A DNA stretch of 64,000 nucleotides. Origin: Oscillospiraceae bacterium. Its GTDB lineage: Bacteria; Bacillota; Clostridia; Oscillospirales; Oscillospiraceae. The stretch spans positions 1-64,000 of the forward strand of contig CADBJU010000017.1 in NCBI GenBank assembly GCA_902795045.1. The letters are read 5' to 3'. Position numbers and translations under genes: made by a program. The notes beneath the pieces were generated by a model that saw nothing but the letters and a program-made list of their open reading frames with translations, did not search any database and was not told the origin of the DNA. Position 1 is the stretch's first letter. Each line of letters starts with the position of its first letter. Below, in pieces: positions 1-6,888 of the stretch.

Positions 1-100
1 TCTGAGTGTTTCAATGCCTCCGGCGGGCGGATTGCCACGACCAGTTTGAGAACTGGTCTCGCAATGACGGGATTAGCTGAGTTAAGCCGATATCCACTTA
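1..100. repeat. MITE-like repeat, family 2, right part (copy cut by window start)
   Basis: The right end, about 75-100, is a terminal repeat that in reverse complement reads like the left ends near 35316 and 43106 (…GGTATCGGCTTAACTCAGC, with ATATC here for the usual ATACC). Its interior (CCGGCGGGCGGATTGCC … CTCGCAATGACGGGATTAG) matches the right half of the 35316-35524 copy. The left end lies outside the window. Confidence 0.7.
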
Positions 101-129
101 TTGAAAAAACGATGTATTTATGGTATATT
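101..129 (+). promoter_or_regulatory. sigma-A promoter for the AI-2E family gene
   Basis: TTGAAA at 101-106 and TATATT at 124-129 are separated by 17 bases. The -35 box directly abuts the end of the family 2 repeat. The predicted start near 136 leaves a short leader before the TTG codon at 168. Confidence 0.6.
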
Positions 130-167
130 ACACCGGATGACTGATACGGAAACTGGGGGAAGGACAC

Positions 168-1316
168 TTGAAATTCAAAAAGTTTTCCGAACGAAAATGG
201 TATAACGGCGCGGTGGTGGCCTGCATCGGCGTGGCCTTCTATGTGCTGCTTACAAATCTGGGCTCGGTCACGTCATACCTGAGATGGTTTCTCGGCAGCT
301 TCAAATCCATCTTCCTCGGCGTCGTCTTTGCCTATATCATAAACCCGCTTGCCAAGCTCTTTTATTACCGGATGTTCAAGCGGATGAAGGTGGGGCAGAA
401 GCGCTGGGCCCTGTCGGTGATGCTCGCGTTTTTGACGGGTCTTGCCGTGCTGCTCGTTTTGATCGGCATGCTCATCCCGCAGCTTGCGCAGAGCATCGTG
501 ACCTTCTCGTCAAACTACGAAAGCTATGCCAAAACGCTCATCAACATGCTTCAGGAGAGCAGGCTCGGCAAGATCATCGGCGTGGAGAAATTCGATACCC
601 TGACGCAGAATGCCCTGTCCTCCATCCAGAGCTTTGTGCTGGAAAACGCCGGGGCGATCATCAGCGGCGTGGCAAACTCCGGCAAGCGCATTTTGTCCAC
701 GGTCATCTCGCTGATCGTGGCGCTCTATCTGCTGCTGACGAAAAAGACCGTGCTCCAGGGAGTACGGCGGCTGATCCGCGCGCTCCTGCGCCCGGCGGCC
801 TTCGACTCGCTGATGGACTTTTTGCTTCGCTGCGACACCATCTTCATGAGCTTCATCGGACAGAGCATTCTGGACTCTCTGATCGTCGGCTGCGTCAACG
901 CCGTACTCATGCTGGTGTTCCGGATGCAGTACGTGGGTCTCGTGTCCGTGGTCGTGGCGGTGACGAATCTGGTCCCGAACTTCGGCCCGGTCATCGGCGG
1001 CGTGATAGGCTGCTTTATCCTGGTGCTGGTTAATCCCTGGCATGCCGTGATTTTCCTTATCATCACCATGCTGCTCCAGACCCTCGATGCCTATGTCATC
1101 AAGCCGAAGCTTTTCGGCAACTCCCTCGGCGTGTCGGGCCTTTTGATCCTGGTGTCCAGCATCGTCTTCGGCAATCTCTTCGGCATCCTCGGCGTGCTGC
1201 TGTCGATCCCCGCCGCCACGATCCTGAGCTTTGTTTACCATGAGTATCTGCTTCCGAGGCAGGAGGAGCGCATGCGCAAAATCGTAGAGGAAGAAAAACG
1301 CAGCGCCGGGAAATAA
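168..1316 (+). CDS. AI-2E family transporter (PerM/YtvI-like permease)
   Basis: A 382-residue integral membrane protein with about seven to eight hydrophobic segments, of the length usual for the AI-2E transporter family. In firmicutes this family includes the sporulation membrane protein YtvI, and members export small molecules or act as ion-coupled antiporters. The substrate cannot be told here. The C-terminal half has the family-typical run VVAVTNLVPNFGPVIGG followed by a stretch ending in DAYVIKPKLFGNSLG. Translation starts at TTG 168, supported by GGGGGAAGG at 155-163. The C-terminus is a charged tail (EEEKRSAGK). It is followed after 44 bases by a lipid kinase gene on the same strand, possibly co-transcribed. 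Family is confident, function unknown. Confidence 0.85.
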   Translation: MKFKKFSERKWYNGAVVACIGVAFYVLLTNLGSVTSYLRWFLGSFKSIFLGVVFAYIINPLAKLFYYRMFKRMKVGQKRWALSVMLAFLTGLAVLLVLIGMLIPQLAQSIVTFSSNYESYAKTLINMLQESRLGKIIGVEKFDTLTQNALSSIQSFVLENAGAIISGVANSGKRILSTVISLIVALYLLLTKKTVLQGVRRLIRALLRPAAFDSLMDFLLRCDTIFMSFIGQSILDSLIVGCVNAVLMLVFRMQYVGLVSVVVAVTNLVPNFGPVIGGVIGCFILVLVNPWHAVIFLIITMLLQTLDAYVIKPKLFGNSLGVSGLLILVSSIVFGNLFGILGVLLSIPAATILSFVYHEYLLPRQEERMRKIVEEEKRSAGK

Positions 1317-1360
1317 AGCCGAAAGGCACTTCAGAATAACAGAGACAGAGGTAAAATGGG

Positions 1361-2284
1361 ATGAAGCATCTGTTTGTTGTCAACCCCACAGCGGGCGGCA
1401 AGGACAAGAGCATCGCGGTGAGCCGCGCGGTAAGGGCGGCCTTTGAAAACAGAGAAGGAGAGTACGAGGTCTATGTGACGCGCGGCCCCATGGACGCAGC
1501 CGACAAGGTGCGCCGGGACGCGAAGGAATGTGAGCATCTGCGTGTCTATGCCTGCGGCGGCGACGGGACCTTCAACGAATGCGTGTGCGGCGCTGCTCTG
1601 CTTGAAAACACGGCGGCCTGCCCCTTTCCCACGGGGACGGGCAACGACTTCTGCCGCATGTTCGGCGAGGAGAAGGATCTGTTCCGGGACTTAAACGCCC
1701 TGCTCGACGGCACGGAGCACCCCATCGACCTCATCGAATGCAACGGCCGCTGCAGCGCCAATATCTGCTCGGTGGGCATCGACGCGCGCATCGGCACGGA
1801 GGTACACAAATACAGCGGCCTGCCTCTCATCGGCGGGGCAGGCGCCTACATTGTCTCGGCCGTTGCGAATGTGCTCAAGGGCATCAACCGCCCCATGAAG
1901 CTGCGCGTCGGGGACTACACGGCGGAAGGGGAGCACGCCCTGGTGTGCGCCTGCAACGGGCGCTTCTACGGCGGCGGCTTCAACCCCAGCCTTACGGCCC
2001 GTCCCGATGACGGCATTCTCGACATCTATGTGGTAAAAGGGGTCAGCCTCTTCGCCCTGGCCCGGTATATCGGCAAATACGCCTCCGGGAGGGGAGAGAA
2101 CTACCCCCGCTATATCACCCACCTGCAGGGCGACAGCCTGCATATCGAATTTGAGGAGGACAACGTCATCAACATCGACGGCGAGGCCATGTACGCCAGG
2201 ACCGTGGATATGAAGCTGCTGCCCGGGGCGCTGCGCCTCATCGTGCCGAAGGGCATGCGCTTCTTTGAAGATACTTCCCGCTGA
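1361..2284 (+). CDS. Diacylglycerol/lipid kinase family protein (DagK/YegS/BmrU-like)
   Basis: A 307-residue soluble kinase of the DAGK catalytic family, which phosphorylates diacylglycerol or related lipids with ATP on the inner membrane face and recycles DAG into phospholipid synthesis. The motifs seen are NPTAGG at residues 8-13, the nucleotide-binding GGDGT at 66-70 and GTGND at 92-96, with the C-terminal substrate-side beta domain after about residue 135 (CACNGRFYGGGF). Length fits DagK/YegS. It lies just downstream of the AI-2E permease and runs convergently into sigK, with only 19 bases between the two stop codons. Which lipid is used cannot be decided from the sequence. Confidence 0.88.
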   Translation: MKHLFVVNPTAGGKDKSIAVSRAVRAAFENREGEYEVYVTRGPMDAADKVRRDAKECEHLRVYACGGDGTFNECVCGAALLENTAACPFPTGTGNDFCRMFGEEKDLFRDLNALLDGTEHPIDLIECNGRCSANICSVGIDARIGTEVHKYSGLPLIGGAGAYIVSAVANVLKGINRPMKLRVGDYTAEGEHALVCACNGRFYGGGFNPSLTARPDDGILDIYVVKGVSLFALARYIGKYASGRGENYPRYITHLQGDSLHIEFEEDNVINIDGEAMYARTVDMKLLPGALRLIVPKGMRFFEDTSR

Positions 2285-2289
2285 TTCAA

Positions 2290-2321
2290 GAGGGCCCGGT
2301 ACATTAAAGCACCGGACCCTC
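2290..2321. terminator. Shared hairpin between convergent dagK-like and sigK genes
   Basis: GAGGGCCCGGT and ACCGGACCCTC form a stem of about ten pairs with one mismatch across a ten-base loop. It sits at the junction of the two stop codons and could end transcription from either side. There is no clear U tract on either strand, so efficiency is uncertain. Confidence 0.4.
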
Positions 2322-3002
2322 CATTGCTGCCCGCAGCTTTTCCAGCGCCTGCTTTTCGAGTCTCGAGACATAGGAGCGGCTGATTTTGCACACCTCGGCG
2401 GTCTCAAGCTGGGTCAGGGGATCGGTCCCGTCCAGGCCGTAGCGCAGGCGGATGATCTTTGCCTCGCGCTCATCCAGACAGCGGTCGATATTCTCCCGCA
2501 GGCTGCGGCAGAGCTCGCGGCTGCCGATCTGATCGGCAAGATCGTCCTCACTTGCGATCACGTCCATGATCCTGAGGCCCCCGCCGTCCTCATCCGTGTC
2601 CAGGGCATCGGACAGGCTCACATCCCCGGCAGTCTTGCGCCGCGCCCGAAAGGCCATGAGGATCTCGTTTTCGATGCAGCGGCTGACGTAGGTCGCAAGG
2701 CGCACCCCTTTGTCCGGGCGGTAGGTGTTGATGCCCTTGATAAGCCCGATGCTGCCGATGGAGATCAGCTCGTCGGCGTCGTCGGTCTGGTAGTATTTTT
2801 TGACAATGTGCGCAACCAGGCGTAGATTGTGCTCCACCAGAACGTTGCGAGCCTCCAGGTCCCCGGCGAGCCATCGCTCGAGACAGGCCTTTTCCTCTTC
2901 ACGCGTCAGCGGCTTGGGGAAGGAGTCTCCCGGCGCGATGCGCAGCATGAGCAGCACACTGTTGAGCAGCAGCATGAAAGCACTTTCCAGCAAGATCATC
3001 AC
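2304..3002 (-). CDS. sigK: RNA polymerase sporulation sigma factor SigK
   Basis: A 232-residue sigma-70 family factor of the SigK/SigE type, used for late mother-cell gene expression during sporulation. The N-terminus (residues 1-22) is a hydrophobic pro-sequence, which in the family tethers the inactive precursor until SpoIVFB-type cleavage. Region 2 (ARNVLVEHNLRLVAHIVKKY, then LISIGSIGLIKGINTYRPDKG) lies at 51-100 and the region 4 helix-turn-helix (ETAEVCKISRSYVSRLEKQA) near 200-220. The gene is continuous, not split by the skin element seen in some Bacillus and Clostridium. It is transcribed opposite to its neighbours and is a single-gene unit. SigK fits better than SigE, because of the pro-sequence and the overall resemblance. 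Confidence 0.9.
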   Translation of the reverse strand: MMILLESAFMLLLNSVLLMLRIAPGDSFPKPLTREEEKACLERWLAGDLEARNVLVEHNLRLVAHIVKKYYQTDDADELISIGSIGLIKGINTYRPDKGVRLATYVSRCIENEILMAFRARRKTAGDVSLSDALDTDEDGGGLRIMDVIASEDDLADQIGSRELCRSLRENIDRCLDEREAKIIRLRYGLDGTDPLTQLETAEVCKISRSYVSRLEKQALEKLRAAMEGPVL

Positions 3003-3057
3003 CTCCCTTCATCCTATTCCGACACAGAATGTCCAAATACCGGCCGAAGCCGAAGAC

Positions 3058-3086
3058 TTGAATTTGTAACATTTAGATGCTATAAT
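3058..3086 (+). promoter_or_regulatory. sigma-A promoter for the VanY-type carboxypeptidase
   Basis: TTGAAT at 3058-3063 and TATAAT at 3081-3086 are 17 bases apart in the divergent gap between sigK and the carboxypeptidase. Confidence 0.65.
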
Positions 3087-3126
3087 CCGGCCTCAGATAT
3101 GTCCCTGCGAAAGGAGGGCGCACAGC

Positions 3127-3960
3127 TTGAAGAAAAAGACGCTCTGGATCCTGACCATGTTTGCCCTGAGCCTTGTGCTCTATACCATTGTCCTGTCCCG
3201 CATGGAGAACAGCGCCACCATCATCTTCGGCGGCAGCGAGGGCGGCTTTGTCCGCACGGACGGCATCAACTTTGCCGACACAAACGTCACACCCGAGCCG
3301 GTGGTGACGGAGGACATCTGGCCCAAGCTCACCACCAAGGACTTCGAGGACAACACCTATCTGCAGATCGTCAACAACAATAACCTCCTCTCCTCGGCCT
3401 ATGAGCCGGAGGTCTCCAAAATCGAGAGGACGCGCTATATGATGTACAGCACCGAGTACATGCCGTATCTGGACGCGTTCCTCGACGCCATCGAGGCGGC
3501 GGGGCTCGACTACTTCATCGCGGGCGCCTACCGCTCCTACTCCTATCAGGCCCACGTCTACAACTCCAAGGCCAGCCAGATCGCCTACGAGATGGCGGGC
3601 GGCAAGCAGGTCGACTACACCGACCCCATCTACCAGGAGGCTGCCGAGAAGGCCAAGTCGATCACGGCCCCCGCCGGGGCCAGCGAGCACCAGCTCGGCC
3701 TGTGCGTGGACATCCTCGACCGCAACCGCCAGCGCCTGGTGTACGAGGACATGAACCAGGAGCTGTTCAAATGGCTGGACGAGCACTGCGCCGAGTACGG
3801 CTTCATCAAGCGCTACCCAACGCGAAAGCTCCTGCTCACCGGCTGGGACGAGCCCTGGCACTACCGCTATGTCGGCCGCGAGGTCGCCACCTTCATCATG
3901 GAGCAGGGCCTGTGCTACGAGGAATTCTACGCGCACTACTTCCCGGATTTTGAATATTGA
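3127..3960 (+). CDS. D-alanyl-D-alanine carboxypeptidase, M15 (VanY) family
   Basis: A 277-residue zinc peptidase of the VanY/DdcY type that trims the terminal D-Ala from peptidoglycan stem peptides outside the membrane. An N-terminal signal anchor (residues about 5-24) is followed by the M15B domain. The zinc ligands and catalytic motif are visible as SEHQLGLCVD (H188, D195) and EPWHYRYVG (H245). YRSYSYQ near 137-143 is the usual substrate-side motif. The start is TTG at 3127, with AAAGGAGGG at 3110-3118 as ribosome site. It is divergent from sigK with its own promoter, so it is probably a vegetative wall enzyme, although M15 enzymes also act on spore cortex. Confidence 0.88.
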   Translation: MKKKTLWILTMFALSLVLYTIVLSRMENSATIIFGGSEGGFVRTDGINFADTNVTPEPVVTEDIWPKLTTKDFEDNTYLQIVNNNNLLSSAYEPEVSKIERTRYMMYSTEYMPYLDAFLDAIEAAGLDYFIAGAYRSYSYQAHVYNSKASQIAYEMAGGKQVDYTDPIYQEAAEKAKSITAPAGASEHQLGLCVDILDRNRQRLVYEDMNQELFKWLDEHCAEYGFIKRYPTRKLLLTGWDEPWHYRYVGREVATFIMEQGLCYEEFYAHYFPDFEY

Positions 3961-3973
3961 CGGTTTTCAGCGG

Positions 3974-4180
3974 GGGAGTTCAGAGGGGAACTCCTCTCTG
4001 ATTTTTCGCCTCGCAAGGCGAAAAACAATTCAAATACGTTTTTGACAGGGCTTTGCCTTGGCAAAAACACCATAAGCCGAACCGTGTGAGGCCTCGCGCC
4101 GACCAAAGCGGGCCTAAGCCCGCTGCGATAAGCGCGAGTGCCCCTCGTTTCGCAAAAATGCCATCAGGGCATTTTTGTGA
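3974..4180. other. Intergenic hairpin cluster after the carboxypeptidase gene
   Basis: No gene is seen in 3961-4329. It holds several perfect hairpins: GAGTTC/GAACTC near 3976-3993, TTTTTCGCC/GGCGAAAAA near 4003-4024 (usable as a terminator on either strand), and CAAAAATGCC/GGGCATTTTTG near 4152-4177. The last two look like insertions of short palindromic repeats. Confidence 0.5.
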
Positions 4181-4201
4181 AACGACGATGTCAAAAAAGA
4201 C

Positions 4202-4230
4202 TTGCATTATAGCTTCTTTCGTGCTATTAT
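4202..4230 (+). promoter_or_regulatory. Promoter of the rimP-nusA-infB operon
   Basis: TTGCAT at 4202-4207 and TATTAT at 4225-4230 are 17 bases apart, giving a start near 4237 and a leader of about 93 bases before rimP. The leader contains the intrinsic terminator at 4256-4283. Confidence 0.6.
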
Positions 4231-4255
4231 CTTACAGTAAGGTTTTGGTATTGTC

Positions 4256-4283
4256 AGAGTGGGTTTTCACCCACTCTTTTTTG
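4256..4283 (+). terminator. Intrinsic terminator inside the rimP-nusA leader (possible NusA attenuator)
   Basis: A perfect nine-pair stem (AGAGTGGGT at 4256-4264, ACCCACTCT at 4269-4277) with a four-base loop is followed by six T. It sits 20-45 bases after the predicted start of the nusA operon transcript and before rimP. It could instead mark the end of an unseen small transcript. In Bacillus subtilis NusA is reported to autoregulate by termination in the leader of this operon, and this position fits such a role. Confidence 0.6.
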
Positions 4284-4329
4284 TGAGACTTTTACGCTCC
4301 TAATAAATTGTTAATGTGGTGATGAAAAC

Positions 4330-4785
4330 ATGAGCAAGATCACGGAAAAGGTCGCGGCGCTGGCAAAGCCCGTCGTCGAGGAGGAGGGCTGCACCCTCTG
4401 GGACGTGGAGTATGTTCGCGAGGCCGGCACCTGGTATCTGCGCATCCTCGTGGATAAGGAAGGCGGCCTCTCGATCGACGACTGCGAGCGCATCAGCCGC
4501 AGGCTTGACCCCATGCTGGACGAAGCGGACCCCATCCCCGACAGCTATGTCTTTGAGGTCGGTTCTGCCGGCGCGGAGCGGGAGCTTAAGCGAGCGTCGG
4601 ACTATGAACAGTTTCTCGGCAGCGAGGTGGAGCTTCGCCTCTACCAGCCCATAAACGGCAGCAAGTCTTTCGTCGGCACCCTGAAAGCCTACGACGACGG
4701 CGATGTGACCATCGAGACCGGCGGCAGCGAGCAGCACTTCGAAAAGGGCAAAATCGCCCTTGTGAAGCTGCATGTTTCTATATAA
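4330..4785 (+). CDS. rimP: Ribosome maturation factor RimP
   Basis: A 151-residue protein of the RimP/YlxS family, needed for 30S subunit maturation. The N-terminal alpha/beta domain carries the family-typical WDVEYVREAGTWYLRILVDK and GLSIDDCERISRRLDPMLDE, and the C-terminal SH3-like domain (residues about 85-151) ends the protein. Starts at ATG 4330. It is the first gene of the conserved rimP-nusA-rnpM-L7Ae-infB operon, followed by nusA after 30 bases. Length and order are those of the family. Confidence 0.95.
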   Translation: MSKITEKVAALAKPVVEEEGCTLWDVEYVREAGTWYLRILVDKEGGLSIDDCERISRRLDPMLDEADPIPDSYVFEVGSAGAERELKRASDYEQFLGSEVELRLYQPINGSKSFVGTLKAYDDGDVTIETGGSEQHFEKGKIALVKLHVSI

Positions 4786-4815
4786 AAAGACGTATTCAGA
4801 AATGGAGATAATAAA

Positions 4816-5868
4816 ATGAATGCAGATTTTTTTGAGGCCATAGAGGACATCGAAAAAGAAAAGGGCATTCCCCGCAATTACATGTACGACAAGATCCGGC
4901 AGGCCATGCTTGCCGCCTTCCGGCGCGACAATCCCGAGTGCGAGGACAATGTCGAAATCATCCTCGAGGAGGATAAGAAGCGCATCGAGATGAACGTCAT
5001 CAAGACCGTCGTGGAAGAGGTCGAGGACCCCAGCCACGAGATCGTTCTCGAGGCCGCGAAGAAGATCAACAAGCGCGCCAAGGTCGGCGACGAGCTGCAT
5101 GTCCCGGTTGAGACCAAGAAGTTTGGACGCATTGCCGCCCAGGCTGCCAAGCAGGTCATCATCCAGGGCATCCGCGAGGCCGAGCGCGGCATCATCTATG
5201 AGGAGTTTACCTCCAAGGAGCATGAGATCCTGACCGGCATCGTCTCCCACATCGAGCCGAGAAACGGCAGCGTCTCCATCCGCATCTCCTCCAACAGCGA
5301 GTATACCGAGGCCATGCTCGCCCCCAACGAGCGCATCAAGACCGAGCCCCTGCACGAGGGCGACCGCATCAAGGTCTACGTGGTCGAGGTCAGAAACTCC
5401 ACCCGCGGCCCCCAGGTCCTCATTTCCCGCACCCACCCGGGCCTTGTCAAGCGCCTGTTCGAGCTGGAGGTGCCCGAAATCTACGACGGCACCGTGGAGA
5501 TCAAGTCCATCGCCCGCGAGGCGGGCAGCCGCACGAAGATGGCCGTCTGGTCGGCAGACCCCGACGTTGACCCCATCGGTTCCTGCGTCGGCCCCAAGGG
5601 CGGGCGCGTTGCCAGCATCGTAAACGAGCTCGGCGGCGAGAAGATCGACATCGTCAAATACAGCGAAGTGCCCGAGGAATATATCGCGGCGGCGCTCTCT
5701 CCCTCCGAGGTCGTGAGCGTCACCATGCTGGAAGACGGCAAGAGCTGCCGGGTCATCGTGCCCGACTCCCAGCTCTCCCTTGCCATCGGCAAGGAGGGCC
5801 AGAACGCGCGCCTGGCCGCGAAGCTCACCGGCTTCAAGATCGACATCAAGCCCGAGTCCGAGGCATGA
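4816..5868 (+). CDS. nusA: Transcription termination/antitermination protein NusA
   Basis: A 350-residue NusA of the short Gram-positive form. It has the N-terminal RNA-polymerase-binding domain (1-125), an S1 domain (about 133-200, starting EHEILTGIVSHIEPRNGSVS) and two KH domains (about 200-345, with DPIGSCVGPKGGRV and LAIGKEGQNARLAAKLTG as the GxxG loops). The acidic repeats found at the C-terminus in E. coli are absent, as usual for firmicutes. It modulates pausing and intrinsic termination. GGAGATAA near 4804 is the ribosome site. The 323-base gap to rnpM carries a dispersed repeat, unusual inside this operon. Confidence 0.96.
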   Translation: MNADFFEAIEDIEKEKGIPRNYMYDKIRQAMLAAFRRDNPECEDNVEIILEEDKKRIEMNVIKTVVEEVEDPSHEIVLEAAKKINKRAKVGDELHVPVETKKFGRIAAQAAKQVIIQGIREAERGIIYEEFTSKEHEILTGIVSHIEPRNGSVSIRISSNSEYTEAMLAPNERIKTEPLHEGDRIKVYVVEVRNSTRGPQVLISRTHPGLVKRLFELEVPEIYDGTVEIKSIAREAGSRTKMAVWSADPDVDPIGSCVGPKGGRVASIVNELGGEKIDIVKYSEVPEEYIAAALSPSEVVSVTMLEDGKSCRVIVPDSQLSLAIGKEGQNARLAAKLTGFKIDIKPESEA

Positions 5869-5917
5869 ACGTAAAACTATTCAGTCTTGGCCTTATTCAA
5901 TGGCGAAAACATCCGTT

Positions 5918-6014
5918 CTGTGTCATTGCGAACCAGTGACCGATGTCACTGGTGTGGCAATCCGCATCTCTTTATCGCTCGCCAGTGTTGCGACACTGGC
6001 TCGGAATGACAGGG
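5918..6014. repeat. Dispersed inverted-repeat element between nusA and rnpM
   Basis: TGTCATTGCGAACCAGTGAC … CACTGGTGTGGCAATCCG and GCCAGTGTTGCGACACTGGC … GGAATGACAGGGG repeat the interior of the family 2 copy at 35316-35524, but the outer terminal repeats are missing. The rest of the gap (5869-6191) holds a 12-pair perfect hairpin at 6073-6101 around CTCAT and no gene. Confidence 0.65.
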
Positions 6015-6191
6015 GTGGACTGAATTGTTACGCATGAACAATATTTAAGAATAGGGATCCCGCGTTTTTTTACAAACTCGAAGCCTCATGCTTCGAGTTT
6101 GAGAGGAGGAGCAACGGAATGAGCGAGCTTTCGTGTCGCCACACGGAAGCGAGGGATATGCAGTTTGCGACGACGAAAGGAGAACGGCGCC

Positions 6192-6464
6192 ATGGAAAAA
6201 AAGATACCGATGAGGCAGTGCCTTGGCTGCCGTGAAATGAAGCCCAAGCGTGAGCTTGTGCGTGTTGTGCGCTCCCCGGCGGGGGAGATCAGTCTGGACT
6301 TTCGGGGCAAGGCCCCGGGGCGCGGAGCCTATGTGTGCCGCAGTGCCCAGTGCCTGAAAAAGGCCGTCAGGGCCAAAGCCCTGGAGCGGGCCTTTTCCGC
6401 CCAGATCCCGCCGGAGATCTATGAGCGTCTGGAACAGGAAATGGAGGCGCAGGATGGAGGATAA
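6192..6464 (+). CDS. rnpM: RNase P modulator RnpM (YlxR family)
   Basis: A 90-residue basic protein of the YlxR family, recently described in Bacillus as an RNase P modulator. It has the family signature RQCLGCREMKPKRELVRVVR near the N-terminus and the GRGAYVC loop near residue 45. The start is set at ATG 6192 because AAAGGAGA at 6177-6184 stands eight bases upstream; a longer in-frame form from TTG 6165 would begin upstream of that site. The stop overlaps the start of the L7Ae-like gene by 11 bases, so the two are translationally coupled. Confidence 0.93.
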   Translation: MEKKIPMRQCLGCREMKPKRELVRVVRSPAGEISLDFRGKAPGRGAYVCRSAQCLKKAVRAKALERAFSAQIPPEIYERLEQEMEAQDGG

Positions 6465-6888
6465 AGCCCTTGGCCTGCTTGGCCTCATGCGCCGGGCCCG
6501 CGCCGTGGAGCCCGGCACCGACAACGCCTGTGACGCCGTCCGGGACGGCAAGGCAAAGCTGCTGATCCTCAGCGCGGACATAAACGACAACGCCCGGCGC
6601 AAGGCGGAAAACGTCTCAAACGGCCGCCGCGTGCTGCTGCAGAGCGTGCACTATACGCGCTTAGAGCTCGCTTCCGCCTTCGGCCTTGCCGACTGCTCCA
6701 TGGCGGCGATAACTGATATCGGCTTTGCAAACGCCCTGGCAAAGCTCCTCAACGCAGCCGATCCCCAGCGCTACGGGGAGCTTGCGGCGGAGCTTGAGAA
6801 GAGAAACGAGAAGGCAGTACGGCGCAAGAGAGAAAAGACACAGCGCGCAGACAGTAAGAGGAATGGAAAGAGGAGGACTGAAGTATGA
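6454..6888 (+). CDS. Ribosomal L7Ae-like protein (YlxQ family)
   Basis: A 144-residue protein with an N-terminal L7Ae/L30e/Gadd45 domain (residues 1-95), a kink-turn RNA-binding fold, in the position of ylx[20 protein letters not shown] and [18 protein letters not shown] are the recognisable parts. The C-terminus is a lysine/arginine-rich tail ([20 protein letters not shown]) of about 30 residues, longer than in many homologues. ATG 6454 lies inside rnpM. An in-frame ATG at 6421 exists but would overlap rnpM more deeply and lacks a ribosome site. The stop overlaps the infB start as ATGA. Confidence 0.9.
   Translation: MEDKALGLLGLMRRARAVEPGTDNACDAVRDGKAKLLILSADINDNARRKAENVSNGRRVLLQSVHYTRLELASAFGLADCSMAAITDIGFANALAKLLNAADPQRYGELAAELEKRNEKAVRRKREKTQRADSKRNGKRRTEV

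Noticed and set aside
2290-2321. Riboswitch between dagK-like gene and sigK
   Set aside because: It is a single simple hairpin at two convergent stops, best read as a terminator.
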